Made by a program: the position numbers and the translations under genes. This document shows positions 8,291 through 17,491 of a DNA stretch of 64,000 bases, one piece after another (within the stretch, counting starts at the first letter, position 1; each line of letters opens with the position of its first letter). A model generated the notes under the pieces. The model saw only the letters and a list, made by a program, of their open reading frames with translations, searched no databases and was not told the DNA's origin. Source of the stretch: Thalassospira profundimaris. GTDB taxonomy: Bacteria > Pseudomonadota > Alphaproteobacteria > Rhodospirillales > Thalassospiraceae. The stretch spans positions 62,001 to 126,000 of the forward strand of contig NZ_JPWF01000003.1 of NCBI RefSeq assembly GCF_003326675.1, given 5' to 3'.

Positions 8291-10363
8291 ATGGAGCTCT
8301 TGGGTTATTTCGTTAATGCGTTGACGCCGCTTAATATTCTTATGGCACTTGGCGGCGTCATCCTCGGCACGGTGATTGGTGCCTTGCCGGGGCTTTCGGC
8401 AACCATGGCGGTGGCCGTTCTGGTCCCGTTTACCTTTACCATGGATCCGGCAACCGGATTGATTGCACTTGGCGCGATCTATACCGGTGCCATTTACGGC
8501 GGTGCTTTTGCCGCCATCTTGGTCAATACACCGGGTACACCATCGGCGATCGCAACGACGTTTGATGGTTTCCCGATGGCCAAACGCGGTGATGGCAGTC
8601 TGGCAGTAACACTGGCGACGCTTGCTTCTGTTGTGGGCGGGCTCGTCGGGGGTGTGTTCCTGTTGCTGTTATCACCGCCGCTGGCCAAGGTGGCGCTTGC
8701 CTTTGGCCCGCCGGAATATTTCTGGCTGGCGATCTTTGGCCTGACGCTTATTTCGGCGCTTTCGGTTGGCAATACGCTTAAGGGACTTTTGGGTGGCTGC
8801 ATCGGTTTGATGTTGGCAATGGTGGGCGTTGCTGTGGTTGGCGGGGATATCCGCTTTACGATGGGCACCCACATGTTGCTGGGCGGGTTTGATATCGTTT
8901 CGGCATTGATCGGGCTTTATTGCATTCCGGTTCTGATTGATCTGGTCGCAACACCGGACCCGCATTTGAAAGTCGAACAGGGCAATCGCGGTATTCGTCT
9001 ACGCGAAGCGTTTGGCATTGTCTGGGAAAGCAAGTTCAATGTCATGCGCAGCTCGATCATTGGGACCGTTATCGGGGTTCTTCCCGGTGCCGGTGGATCA
9101 ATCGCCGGACTGGTTTCCTATTCCGAAGCCCGCCGGTCATCGAAAAAGCCCGAAACATTTGGCAATGGTGCGCCCGACGGTATTATTGCAACCGAATCTG
9201 CCAATAACGCGACGGTTGGCGGTGGTTTTATCCCGACCCTTGTTCTGGGCATTCCCGGTACGCCGCCTGATGCGGTTATTCTTGGCGCGTTGCTGGTTCA
9301 GGGCATCAAGATCGGCCCGACGCTGTTTTCCCAGCAGGGCGACATTGTTTACACCTTTATCTTTGGCCTTTTGATCGCAACGGCACTGATGTTGCCTGCC
9401 GGTTTGCTGATTGGCCGTTATGCCTATAAGTCGATTGCATCAATTCCCAAGACCCTTCTGGTTCCGACCATCGCCTTTTTGACCGTGGTCGGCAGCTTTG
9501 CCATCCACAGCAATCTGCATGATGTTCAGATGATGTTGGCCCTTGGTGTCATTGGCTGGATTTTGAACCGCTGCGGTTTTGCACCGTCACCGATTGTACT
9601 TGGTCTTGTGTTGGGGCAGATCGCCGAACAGGGCTTCGTTCAAGCCTATCTGATTGGTAACGCAACTCACAATCTGGGCGGCATGTTCTTTGGTCGACCA
9701 ATCAGTCTGGCAATTGTTGCACTGGCCGCCTTTACGCTGCTTTATCCACTGGTCTTTGCCAAGCGTAAGGAAAACGCCAAAAAACGGGCGGTCAATGCTG
9801 CGCGCAGCTATGCCGACAGTGACGGTGCAACTACTGTTGGCAGTGATGATGCCACGACAAAAAGCGGTTTTGCCCCGCTGGCCGGATTGAAAAAACAGAT
9901 CGCAAAACCACGTGATCACGCAGGCATGTTCTTGTCGGTACTGTTGATTGCTGTTGCGGGTTGGGCATTTTCCCAGACCTCTTCGATGACCCCGATGGGA
10001 TCGGTATTTCCGAGCACAATCTCGGTTGCGATCATTGTGATGTCGATCATCCTGCTGGGGCTCAACGTTCTGCGCAAACCGGCAGGATCGGGACAGGGAG
10101 ATGTTAACGACCAAAGTTCCAATGCCCGTCGTATTGCGCTGGTTGTTGCGATGATTGCCTGGGTGGCGGTGATCCCGATGGTTGGCTTTGGCATTGCTGC
10201 AATCGTTGCATTTCTGATCCTCGGTCGGGTGGCCTGTTACGAACAGATGTCGGCCAAACGCATCCTTGGCGAAGGGCTTGGCGGGATTGTCATTGTCGGG
10301 GGGCTTTATCTTCTGATGGCGGACATCTTGCTGATCAGGATGCCAAGCGGCTTGCTTTTCTAG
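8291..10363 (+). CDS. tctA: Fused TctA-TctB membrane subunit of a tripartite tricarboxylate transporter
   Basis: A 690-residue, highly hydrophobic protein. Residues 1 to about 500 are TctA. They include the repeated glycine/proline motifs LGTVIGALPGLSATMA near the start and IGTVIGVLPGAGGSIAG in the middle, a TESANNATVGGGFIPTL segment and many membrane helices. A polar linker rich in Lys/Asp follows at roughly residues 500-545. About 145 residues with four hydrophobic segments then match a TctB small subunit. The usual arrangement is separate tctB and tctA genes, so this is a fusion. ATG 8291 is chosen; an earlier TTG at 8267 is possible. It drives ion-coupled import of the acid bound by TctC. 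Confidence 0.9.
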   Translation: MELLGYFVNALTPLNILMALGGVILGTVIGALPGLSATMAVAVLVPFTFTMDPATGLIALGAIYTGAIYGGAFAAILVNTPGTPSAIATTFDGFPMAKRGDGSLAVTLATLASVVGGLVGGVFLLLLSPPLAKVALAFGPPEYFWLAIFGLTLISALSVGNTLKGLLGGCIGLMLAMVGVAVVGGDIRFTMGTHMLLGGFDIVSALIGLYCIPVLIDLVATPDPHLKVEQGNRGIRLREAFGIVWESKFNVMRSSIIGTVIGVLPGAGGSIAGLVSYSEARRSSKKPETFGNGAPDGIIATESANNATVGGGFIPTLVLGIPGTPPDAVILGALLVQGIKIGPTLFSQQGDIVYTFIFGLLIATALMLPAGLLIGRYAYKSIASIPKTLLVPTIAFLTVVGSFAIHSNLHDVQMMLALGVIGWILNRCGFAPSPIVLGLVLGQIAEQGFVQAYLIGNATHNLGGMFFGRPISLAIVALAAFTLLYPLVFAKRKENAKKRAVNAARSYADSDGATTVGSDDATTKSGFAPLAGLKKQIAKPRDHAGMFLSVLLIAVAGWAFSQTSSMTPMGSVFPSTISVAIIVMSIILLGLNVLRKPAGSGQGDVNDQSSNARRIALVVAMIAWVAVIPMVGFGIAAIVAFLILGRVACYEQMSAKRILGEGLGGIVIVGGLYLLMADILLIRMPSGLLF

Positions 10364-10415
10364 AACACGGGTTGAACCCAAACATTACCAATCTGACAAA
10401 CTGAAGAGACTTGAT

Positions 10416-11492
10416 ATGAAGAACTATCGTATTGCTGCCATTCCGGGCGACGGAATTGGTAAAGAGGTTGTTGCGGCCGGTGTTGAAGTGCTTGATGTCC
10501 TGGCAAAGCGGGATGGTGGCTTTACCATGAGCTTCGATAACTTTGACTGGGGCTCGGACTATTACAAAGCGCATGGCATCATGATGCCTGCTGATGGTCG
10601 CGACCAGCTCAAGGATCATGACGCGATCTATTTCGGTGCGGTTGGTGCGCCCGATGTTCCTGATCATGTGACCCTTTGGGGATTGCGTCTTGCGATCTGT
10701 CAGCCGTTTGACCAATACGCCAATGTGCGTCCTACCCGCATTCTTCCGGGTATCGAAAGCCCGCTTCGCAATGTGAAACAGGACGAGCTTGACTGGGTGA
10801 TCGTGCGCGAAAACTCCGAAGGTGAATATGCCGGGCAGGGTGGCCGATCCCACGTTGGCCTTCCTGAAGAAATCGCAACAGAAGTTTCGATTTTCACCCG
10901 TGCCGGTGTCACGCGCATCATGCGTTTTGCTTTTGATCTTGCCCGCTCGCGCCCCCGCAAGAAGCTGACGGTTGTGACCAAAAGTAACGCCCAGCGTAAT
11001 GGCATGGTGATGTGGGATGAAATCGCCAAGGAAGTGGCGGCCGATTACCCGGATGTCGAATGGGACAAAATGCTGGTTGATGCGATGACCATGCGCATGA
11101 CTTTGCGCCCGGAAACCATCGACACCATCGTTGCCACCAATCTGCATGCGGACATCTTGTCCGATCTTGCCGCCGCCCTTGCCGGATCGCTTGGCATCGC
11201 ACCGACAGCAAACCTTAATCCGGAACGAAAATTCCCGTCGATGTTCGAGCCGATCCATGGTTCGGCATTCGATATCACCGGCAAAGGCATCGCCAACCCG
11301 GTCGCGACATTCTGGAGTGCGGTGATGATGCTTGATCACCTTGGCGAAAAGGCCGCCTCCGATCGTCTGATGCGTGCGGTTGAACGTGTGACCGCCGATC
11401 CGTCGCTTCATACCCCCGATCTGGGCGGTCGTGCGACTACCCGCCAGGTGACCGATGCCGTGATCGCGGCAATTCACGGCGACAACGTTTAA
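10416..11492 (+). CDS. ttuC: Tartrate dehydrogenase/decarboxylase-type beta-decarboxylating dehydrogenase (copy 1)
   Basis: A 358-residue member of the isocitrate/isopropylmalate dehydrogenase family. It has IPGDGIGKEV at the start, DAIYFGAVGAPDVPDH and DQYANVRP (tartrate/D-malate branch), VIVRENSEGEYAGQGG, and the metal-binding NLHADILSDLAAAL. Family enzymes use NAD+ to oxidise tartrate or D-malate, with or without decarboxylation, giving oxaloglycolate, glycerate or pyruvate. It lies 52 nt after the transporter gene and 14 nt before the glycerate kinase gene, matching the ttuC-ttuD order of tartrate operons. D-malate dehydrogenase activity cannot be excluded. Confidence 0.88.
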   Translation: MKNYRIAAIPGDGIGKEVVAAGVEVLDVLAKRDGGFTMSFDNFDWGSDYYKAHGIMMPADGRDQLKDHDAIYFGAVGAPDVPDHVTLWGLRLAICQPFDQYANVRPTRILPGIESPLRNVKQDELDWVIVRENSEGEYAGQGGRSHVGLPEEIATEVSIFTRAGVTRIMRFAFDLARSRPRKKLTVVTKSNAQRNGMVMWDEIAKEVAADYPDVEWDKMLVDAMTMRMTLRPETIDTIVATNLHADILSDLAAALAGSLGIAPTANLNPERKFPSMFEPIHGSAFDITGKGIANPVATFWSAVMMLDHLGEKAASDRLMRAVERVTADPSLHTPDLGGRATTRQVTDAVIAAIHGDNV

Positions 11493-11506
11493 GGACGGAC
11501 GCAAAG

Positions 11507-12802
11507 ATGACGGCGGAACAACCGATGTCAAAGATTGGCGGAGTGAACGATATCAAGGCGTTTCTGACAGACCTGTTTGAAACGGCCATTCGTGCGGCTG
11601 ATCCCGATATCTGTGTTCCGCCGCATTTACCTGATGCTCCGGTCGGGCGCACCATTGTGGTGGGTGCCGGTAAGGCATCGGCAAAGATGGCGCGCGCACT
11701 GGAACAGAACTGGTCAGGGCCGCTTTCGGGATGCGTGGTCACGCGTTACGGGCATGCGGTGCCAACCGATCATATCGAAATCATCGAGGCATCCCATCCG
11801 GTCCCCGATCAGGCCGGTCTGGATGGAACCCGCAAGATCATCGAACTGGTTCGTGGCCTTGATCAGAATGATCTGGTGATCTGTCTGATATCGGGCGGTG
11901 GATCGGCGTTGCTGGAAGACCCGATTGCACCGCTTGATCTGGACGGTCTGCGCGATCTTAACCGGGCCTTGCTTAAATCCGGGGCGGCGATTGACGAGAT
12001 GAACTGCGTTCGCAGGCATATTTCGAACGTCAAAGGCGGGCGCTTGGCCGCCATGTGTCACCCGGCTCGTGTGGTCACATTGGCAATTTCGGATGTGCCT
12101 GGTGACAGCCTGTTGGATGTGGCTTCCGGACCGACTGTTGCCGATCCGACTACATGTGCTGACGCGCTTGCAATCATTGACCGGTATGGGATCATCATTC
12201 CCCAAATGGTTCGACAGATGCTTGAAGCCGGCGAAACCGAAAGCATCAAGTCCGATGATCCCCGCATGGTAAATGCAAAGGCCATCCTGATCGCCACCCC
12301 GCAAATGGCACTTGAAGCGGCAGCAGGCAAAGTCCGCGATGCCGGAGTGAATGCCCACATCCTTGGCGATGCCATCGAAGGCGAGGCCGCGGAAACCGGA
12401 TCGGTTATGGCGGGTATCGCCCGCCAGGTTGCCAGATACGGGCAACCCTTTACGCGTCCCTGTGTGCTGTTGTCCGGTGGTGAAACCACTGTCACGGTCA
12501 AAGGAAACGGTCGCGGCGGACGCAATGTCGAATTCCTGTTGGGATTGGCAGTTGCACTGAATGGTTTGCCGGATGTTCATGCCGTTGCTGGCGATACGGA
12601 TGGTGTGGATGGGCTTGAGGAAATTGCCGGTGCCTATATCGAGCCGGGGACGGTTTCGCGGGCTGGTGCAATCGGGATTAAGGCGATAGAAAGCCTCGAT
12701 AATAATGACGGGCACAGTTTCTTTGAGGCCCTTGGTGATCACATCGTCACCGGACCGACATTGACCAATGTGAATGATTTTCGCGCAATTTTAATTAACT
12801 GA
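11507..12802 (+). CDS. ttuD: Glycerate 2-kinase / TtuD family (MOFRL)
   Basis: A 431-residue type II glycerate kinase, the family first called hydroxypyruvate reductase TtuD in tartrate operons. Visible motifs are VVGAGKASAKMA near residue 50, ICLISGGGSALLEDP near 130, a VRRHISNVKGGRLA segment, and the C-terminal GGETTVTVKGNGRGGRN and AGDTDGVDG of the MOFRL domain. It should phosphorylate D-glycerate to 2-phosphoglycerate, carrying tartrate carbon into glycolysis. The start is ATG 11507 with AAGGACGG upstream. It sits between two TtuC paralogues in the same direction. Confidence 0.88.
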   Translation: MTAEQPMSKIGGVNDIKAFLTDLFETAIRAADPDICVPPHLPDAPVGRTIVVGAGKASAKMARALEQNWSGPLSGCVVTRYGHAVPTDHIEIIEASHPVPDQAGLDGTRKIIELVRGLDQNDLVICLISGGGSALLEDPIAPLDLDGLRDLNRALLKSGAAIDEMNCVRRHISNVKGGRLAAMCHPARVVTLAISDVPGDSLLDVASGPTVADPTTCADALAIIDRYGIIIPQMVRQMLEAGETESIKSDDPRMVNAKAILIATPQMALEAAAGKVRDAGVNAHILGDAIEGEAAETGSVMAGIARQVARYGQPFTRPCVLLSGGETTVTVKGNGRGGRNVEFLLGLAVALNGLPDVHAVAGDTDGVDGLEEIAGAYIEPGTVSRAGAIGIKAIESLDNNDGHSFFEALGDHIVTGPTLTNVNDFRAILIN

Positions 12803-12838
12803 TATCTCGACTATTTCCATAAGGAGGAAAAGGCTGAA

Positions 12839-13921
12839 ATGGCTGGTAACAAACATAAGATCGCGGTAATTGCCGGTGATGGTATTGGCACGGAAGTCAT
12901 GCCAGAAGGCGTGCGCGTCCTTGAAGCAGCCGCAGAGGTCTATGGCATCGATTTGACGTTTGATACGTTCGAATTCGGGTCCTGTGACTATTATCTCAAA
13001 CATGGCCAGATGATGCCTGATAACTGGAAAGACCAGATCGGCAATCACGACGCCATTTACTTTGGTGCAGTCGGTTGGCCCGATACAGTTCCCGATCACA
13101 TTTCGCTGTGGGGATCGCTGATCCAGTTCCGCCGCGATTTTGATCAATATGTCAGTTTGCGTCCGGCAAAACTGATGCCCGGTGTTCCGTCGCCGTTGGC
13201 CGGTCGCAAGCCGGGCGACATTGATTTCTATGTCGTTCGCGAAAACACCGAAGGCGAATATTCCTCGGTCGGTGGAAAAATGTATCCGGGAACCGATCGC
13301 GAAATCGTTATTCAGGAAACCGTCATGTCGCGCGTCGGTGTTGATCGTATCCTGAAATATGCGTTTGATCTGGCCCAGAAACGCCCGCGCAAACATCTGA
13401 CATCCGCAACCAAATCCAACGGCATCTCGATCACCATGCCCTATTGGGATGAACGGGTTCTGGAAATGGCAAAGTCATATCCGGATGTCACCTGGGACAA
13501 GTATCACATCGATATTCTGACCGCGCAGTTCGTCATGAACCCGGATCGTTTTGACGTTGTTGTCGCCTCCAACTTGTTTGGTGATATCCTGTCTGATCTT
13601 GGTCCGGCATGTACCGGGACGATCGGTCTTGCGCCGTCGGGCAACATCAACCCGGAACGCAAATTCCCGTCTCTGTTCGAACCTGTTCACGGCTCGGCCC
13701 CGGATATCGCGGGCAAGGGTATTGCCAACCCGATTGGCCAGATCTGGTCAGGTGCGATGATGCTTGATCACCTTGGTCATACCGATGCCCATGACGGCAT
13801 TATGCGCGCCATTGAACAGGTCCTGCTGTCCAAGGAACTGCGCACCGGCGATCTTGGCGGCACGGCAAATACCGCGACCTGCGGCAAGGCAATTGCCGAT
13901 GCGGTCCGTACACAAGGTTAA
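12839..13921 (+). CDS. ttuC: Tartrate dehydrogenase/decarboxylase-type beta-decarboxylating dehydrogenase (copy 2)
   Basis: A 360-residue paralogue of the 10416 gene product. It has AVIAGDGIGTEVMPEGV, DAIYFGAVGWPDTVPDH, YVVRENTEGEYSSVGG and NLFGDILSDLGPA. Differences around the substrate loop (SLIQFRRDFDQYVSLRP here, RLAICQPFDQYANVRP in copy 1) suggest different substrate or stereoisomer preference. A strong AAGGAGGAAAAGG site precedes ATG 12839. It closes the operon; a hairpin terminator begins 43 nt after the stop. Role: NAD-dependent oxidation or decarboxylation of tartrate or D-malate, by family and context. Confidence 0.88.
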   Translation: MAGNKHKIAVIAGDGIGTEVMPEGVRVLEAAAEVYGIDLTFDTFEFGSCDYYLKHGQMMPDNWKDQIGNHDAIYFGAVGWPDTVPDHISLWGSLIQFRRDFDQYVSLRPAKLMPGVPSPLAGRKPGDIDFYVVRENTEGEYSSVGGKMYPGTDREIVIQETVMSRVGVDRILKYAFDLAQKRPRKHLTSATKSNGISITMPYWDERVLEMAKSYPDVTWDKYHIDILTAQFVMNPDRFDVVVASNLFGDILSDLGPACTGTIGLAPSGNINPERKFPSLFEPVHGSAPDIAGKGIANPIGQIWSGAMMLDHLGHTDAHDGIMRAIEQVLLSKELRTGDLGGTANTATCGKAIADAVRTQG

Positions 13922-13963
13922 CCTCCCCCAAGAAACGATAAGAACAGTTTCCCTTATTTCCTG

Positions 13964-14000
13964 ACCCGATCATGGCCTAGTGCGGTGATCGGGTTTCTTT
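13964..14000 (+). terminator. Rho-independent terminator of the tartrate operon
   Basis: ACCCGATCA pairs with TGATCGGGT (13964-13972 and 13986-13994), followed by TTCTTT. The loop contains the stop codon of the convergent LysR gene, so the two transcription units share this structure. Confidence 0.7.
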
Positions 14001-14909
14001 ATGTCGGGTGATCTGTGCCCATAAACGTTCGGCAAGCGGGCTTAGACGATGGCGCGGCCGGGTAATGCGGATTTCAAGTGGGATGGACGGGGGGGGGTGT
14101 TCGCCGACCCGAAAGGGCTGTAACTGCCCGCTTTCAAGATCACGCGCAATCAGGCTTTCAGGAAGCCATGCAAAGCCCGCCCCGCTTTTGACCATGGACT
14201 GCAAAGTTGCCGCCAGATGCGAGGTGAAATTGGCTGTTCCCTGTTGCGAAATGCCATCCTTTGCATCGCTTGCGGCAATGATCCGGCCAAGCCCGGATTC
14301 CATGCTGTAAGCCAAATAGGGAACCGGTGCCGTTGATGCCTGTGAGGTATCAGCAAGTGACGGACTGATCACAGCCAGCAGGCAGTCATGCCCGATGACG
14401 CAGCTTTGAAACAGGGATGGTTGTAATCCGTTGCGGTTACTTGGGGCATCCGGCGTATTCGGCTGGGCATGGGCAATCAGAAAGTCTGTTTCGCCTCTCA
14501 GCATCAGGTTTTCACATGCCTGCATGCTGTCCGAGACCAGATTAAGTGGACCAAGTGCGATTTCTTCGTTCTGGTGGCGCAGCCATTCCGGGATGAAGGT
14601 AAAGGAAAGCGCGTGGGTGGCCGCGATATTAAGCGACGCACTTGCCGTTTTCGCAAGTTCGGCGGCCTCGCGCTTGGCCTGGGTCAGTGAAAAGCAGATG
14701 GCCCGCGCGTGGGACCGAAAATGTTCCCCGGACGGGGTCAAGGTAACAGAATGGGTGGTCCGTTCGACCAAGGGGGCGCCGACCCATGTTTCAAGTGCCC
14801 GGATGCGACGGCTGAATGCCGGTTGGGTGATGTTTCTGATCTCAGCGGCGCGTGAAAAATTAAGCGTTTCACACAGGGCGATGAAATCTTCTAGCCAGCG
14901 CAGTTCCAT
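13977..14909 (-). CDS. LysR-family regulator (divergent from the tartrate-dehydratase-like gene)
   Basis: A 310-residue LysR protein. It starts MELRWLEDFIALCETLNFSR and continues with AAEIRNITQPAFSRRIRALE in the HTH, then TPSGEHFRSHARAI and an effector domain. I chose ATG 14909 because LysR proteins of this type begin at MELRWLEDF; an earlier in-frame start at 14972 would add 21 unrelated residues. It is divergent from the enolase-superfamily gene at 15029 and is its likely regulator. A TTGG-N5-CCAA dyad at 14911-14923 lies directly upstream of its start. A run of nine C on the coding strand (14089-14097) falls at about residue 272. Confidence 0.9.
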   Translation of the reverse strand: MELRWLEDFIALCETLNFSRAAEIRNITQPAFSRRIRALETWVGAPLVERTTHSVTLTPSGEHFRSHARAICFSLTQAKREAAELAKTASASLNIAATHALSFTFIPEWLRHQNEEIALGPLNLVSDSMQACENLMLRGETDFLIAHAQPNTPDAPSNRNGLQPSLFQSCVIGHDCLLAVISPSLADTSQASTAPVPYLAYSMESGLGRIIAASDAKDGISQQGTANFTSHLAATLQSMVKSGAGFAWLPESLIARDLESGQLQPFRVGEHPPPSIPLEIRITRPRHRLSPLAERLWAQITRHKETRSPH

Positions 14910-15028
14910 CTTGGTTATGCCAAATCTGTATAAACATAGACCCAGTTCACATTGGATGAGGCGATGATGCAAGCCTTATTCTTTGGTCATTCATCACATT
15001 CATCGACTTCCATAACAGAGAGCCGACC

Positions 15029-16192
15029 ATGCAAATCATCGACATCGTCGAAGTTACCAAGCCCATCGCGTCCCCGATCCGTAATGCCTATATCGATTTT
15101 TCGAAAATGACGGCCAGTCTGGTTGCTGTTGTGACCGATCAGGTGCGGGATGGTCGCCGGGTGGTTGGTTATGGCTTTAACTCCAACGGGCGTTATGGTC
15201 AGGGTGGTTTGATCCGCGAACGGTTCCGTGATCGCGTGTTGTCGGCAGACCCGCAAAGCCTGATCAATGATGCGGGCGATAATCTTGACCCGCACCGTAT
15301 CTGGGCGGCGATGATGCAGAACGAAAAGCCCGGCGGGCATGGCGAACGATCGGTTGCGGTCGGAACCATGGATATGGCGGTTTGGGATGCGGTGGCGAAA
15401 ATTGCCGGTAAGCCGCTTTTCCGTCTGCTTGCGGAAACATACGGGGTTGAAGCCAATCCCAAGGTGTTTGTTTATGCCGCAGGCGGTTATTACTATCCGG
15501 GCAAGGATCTGTCGGCGCTGCGTGCGGAAATGCGCGGTTATCTTAATCGCGGCTACACAGTCGTTAAAATGAAGATCGGCGGCGCATCGATTGACGAAGA
15601 CCGCCGCCGGATCGAAGCCGTTCTGGAAGAAATCGGTTCCGAGGCCCAATTGGCCGTTGATGCCAATGGCCGCTTTGATCTCGAAACCGCGATTGCCTAT
15701 GCCAAAATGCTGCGTGAATATCCGCTTTTCTGGTACGAAGAGGCAGGCGATCCACTGGATTACCAGTTGCAGGCCGCCCTTGCCGATTTCTATCCGGGGC
15801 CGATGGCGACGGGTGAAAACCTGTTTTCCCATCAAGATGCCAGAAACCTTTTGCGTCATGGCGGCATGCGCCCGGATCGTGACTGGTTGCAGTTTGATTG
15901 CGCGCTTTCATACGGGCTTGTCGAATATCTGCGCACGCTTGATGTTCTTAAGGTGCATGGCTGGTCGCCGAAACGCTGCATTCCGCATGGCGGGCATCAG
16001 ATGTCACTTAATATTGCGGCGGGTCTCGGGCTTGGCGGGAATGAAAGCTATCCCGACCTGTTCCAGCCCTATGGCGGGTTCCCCGATAGTGTAAAGGTCG
16101 AACAGGGCTTTATCACCATGCCCGAACTTCCGGGCATCGGGTTCGAAGGAAAATCCGATTTGATTTCCGTGATGCGCGATCTGGCGGAATAA
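15029..16192 (+). CDS. tarD: Enolase-superfamily acid-sugar dehydratase, D-tartrate dehydratase type
   Basis: A 387-residue mandelate racemase/muconate-lactonizing-enzyme family protein. The KxK base motif is at residues 180-182 (VVKMKIGG). The first metal ligand is near Asp211 (AVDANGRFD), the others in YEEAGDP and GENLFSHQDA, and a late His is in PHGGHQM. The block NLLRHGGMRPDRDWLQFD and a length near 390 recall the D-tartrate dehydratase TarD of Bradyrhizobium, which makes oxaloacetate. The tartrate operon next door agrees. It stands alone, divergent from its LysR, and ends in a terminator. Another acid sugar remains possible. Confidence 0.75.
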   Translation: MQIIDIVEVTKPIASPIRNAYIDFSKMTASLVAVVTDQVRDGRRVVGYGFNSNGRYGQGGLIRERFRDRVLSADPQSLINDAGDNLDPHRIWAAMMQNEKPGGHGERSVAVGTMDMAVWDAVAKIAGKPLFRLLAETYGVEANPKVFVYAAGGYYYPGKDLSALRAEMRGYLNRGYTVVKMKIGGASIDEDRRRIEAVLEEIGSEAQLAVDANGRFDLETAIAYAKMLREYPLFWYEEAGDPLDYQLQAALADFYPGPMATGENLFSHQDARNLLRHGGMRPDRDWLQFDCALSYGLVEYLRTLDVLKVHGWSPKRCIPHGGHQMSLNIAAGLGLGGNESYPDLFQPYGGFPDSVKVEQGFITMPELPGIGFEGKSDLISVMRDLAE

Positions 16193-16219
16193 GCCGATCC
16201 TGTTTGGGATGTAAAATTA

Positions 16220-16250
16220 AAGGCCGACTGGTAATCTGGTCGGCCTTTTT
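16220..16250. terminator. Rho-independent terminator, probably bidirectional
   Basis: AAGGCCGAC (16220-16228) pairs with GTCGGCCTT (16239-16247), followed by a T-run. It ends the tartrate-dehydratase-like gene and sits 14 nt past the stop of the convergent CoA-transferase gene. Confidence 0.85.
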
Positions 16251-16263
16251 GATTTTGCGGTGA

Positions 16264-17490
16264 TCAGGCAGGGCAGGCGACCGCCCCGCTTTTGATCATG
16301 TTTTCGATCTCGTCGTCGCCGTAACCCAACGTATTTCGAAGGATGTCGTCGGTATGCTCGCCAAGGAGGGCCGGGGGTGTTGATTTGTCCGGTCCCTGTC
16401 CGTCAAAACGGATCGGGCCGCGCACCACGCGCATGTCACCGGCAACAGGGTGAGTCACAGTTTCGATCAATTCATGACGGGCAACATGCTCCTGATCAAG
16501 TGCATCACCGATGCTCAGGATCGGGGCATTGGGCACATCAAATTCACTGAGCCGGTCCAGCCAGTAATCGGTACTGTGTTCCTGCATGCGTTCACAGATT
16601 ACGGGTTCGAGTTCATCGCGGTTTGACAGCCGGTCCTGATAAAGCGCAAAACGCGGATCAGTGATCAGGTCCTCCATATCCAGACAACGGGCAAAATTGT
16701 GCCAGAACCGTTCGGTCAGACAGGCAACAATCACATAGCCGTCCGATGTCGGGAAAGAACCGTATGGCACAATGCTGGGATGGCGGGTGCCAACCGGTTC
16801 AGGGCTTTTCCCCGAGACAAAGTAAATCTGGGAAAGATATCCCTGCATCGCGATCAGGCTATCAAGCATGGCGATTTCAACGTGGCGTCCATGGCCTGTC
16901 TGATTGCGTTCATGCAGGGCGGCAAGAACGCCAAACAGTGAAAAGATACTGCCCGCCATATCGCCCAAAGGCAGGCCGAGCTTGTTCGGGGCTTGGCCCG
17001 GTTCACGGTTGACACTCATGACGCCGGAAAGGGCTTGGGCAACAATATCGAATGCCGGTTTGTTGCCGTGCGGGCTGTTTTTACCAAAGCCGGTGATTGA
17101 ACAATATATCAGTCCCGGATGATCCTTTTTCAGGGTTTCATAACCAAGACCAAGCCGGTCCATAACGCCTGGGCGAAAGTTTTCGAGAACGATGTCGCTT
17201 TGCGCGGCGAGCTTCCTTGCAATCTCGATGCCCTGTTCTGATTTCAAATCAAGGCTGATACTTTTCTTGTTGCGGTTAAGGGCGATGAAATAATGACTAA
17301 GCGGGCCGTGGAATGGTGGGAAATTACGGGTTTCGTCGCCTTTTTCAATCGGCTCGACCTTGATGATGTCGGCCCCCAAATCGGAAAGCACCATGCTGGC
17401 ATATGGACCAGAAAGGATGCGCGAAAAGTCCAGAACCTTGATCCCCGAAAGCGGGCCGGAACGATGTTCGGTTTGATGTTGCGTTGTCAT
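16264..17490 (-). CDS. CaiB/BaiF family class III CoA-transferase (second)
   Basis: A 408-residue class III CoA-transferase. It has GIKVLDFSRILSGPYASM, LSDLGADIIKVEP, NRNKKSISLDLKSEQG, the active Asp in KPAFDIVAQALSGVMSV, and a conserved C-terminal half. It would activate a carboxylic acid by taking CoA from an acyl-CoA. ATG 17490 lies one base after the stop of the thioesterase gene (TGAGATG), so the two are translationally coupled. Order on the minus strand is IclR, thioesterase, CoA-transferase. The acyl-CoA ligase, MaoC-like and TRAP genes are divergent. The substrate is unknown but presumably that of the TRAP transporter. Confidence 0.88.
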   Translation of the reverse strand: MTTQHQTEHRSGPLSGIKVLDFSRILSGPYASMVLSDLGADIIKVEPIEKGDETRNFPPFHGPLSHYFIALNRNKKSISLDLKSEQGIEIARKLAAQSDIVLENFRPGVMDRLGLGYETLKKDHPGLIYCSITGFGKNSPHGNKPAFDIVAQALSGVMSVNREPGQAPNKLGLPLGDMAGSIFSLFGVLAALHERNQTGHGRHVEIAMLDSLIAMQGYLSQIYFVSGKSPEPVGTRHPSIVPYGSFPTSDGYVIVACLTERFWHNFARCLDMEDLITDPRFALYQDRLSNRDELEPVICERMQEHSTDYWLDRLSEFDVPNAPILSIGDALDQEHVARHELIETVTHPVAGDMRVVRGPIRFDGQGPDKSTPPALLGEHTDDILRNTLGYGDDEIENMIKSGAVACPA

Positions 17491-17491
17491 C

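Noticed and set aside
10335-11531. 398-codon frame antisense to ttuC copy 1
   Set aside because: No domain is seen, and the plus strand is an intact dehydrogenase with ribosome site and operon context.
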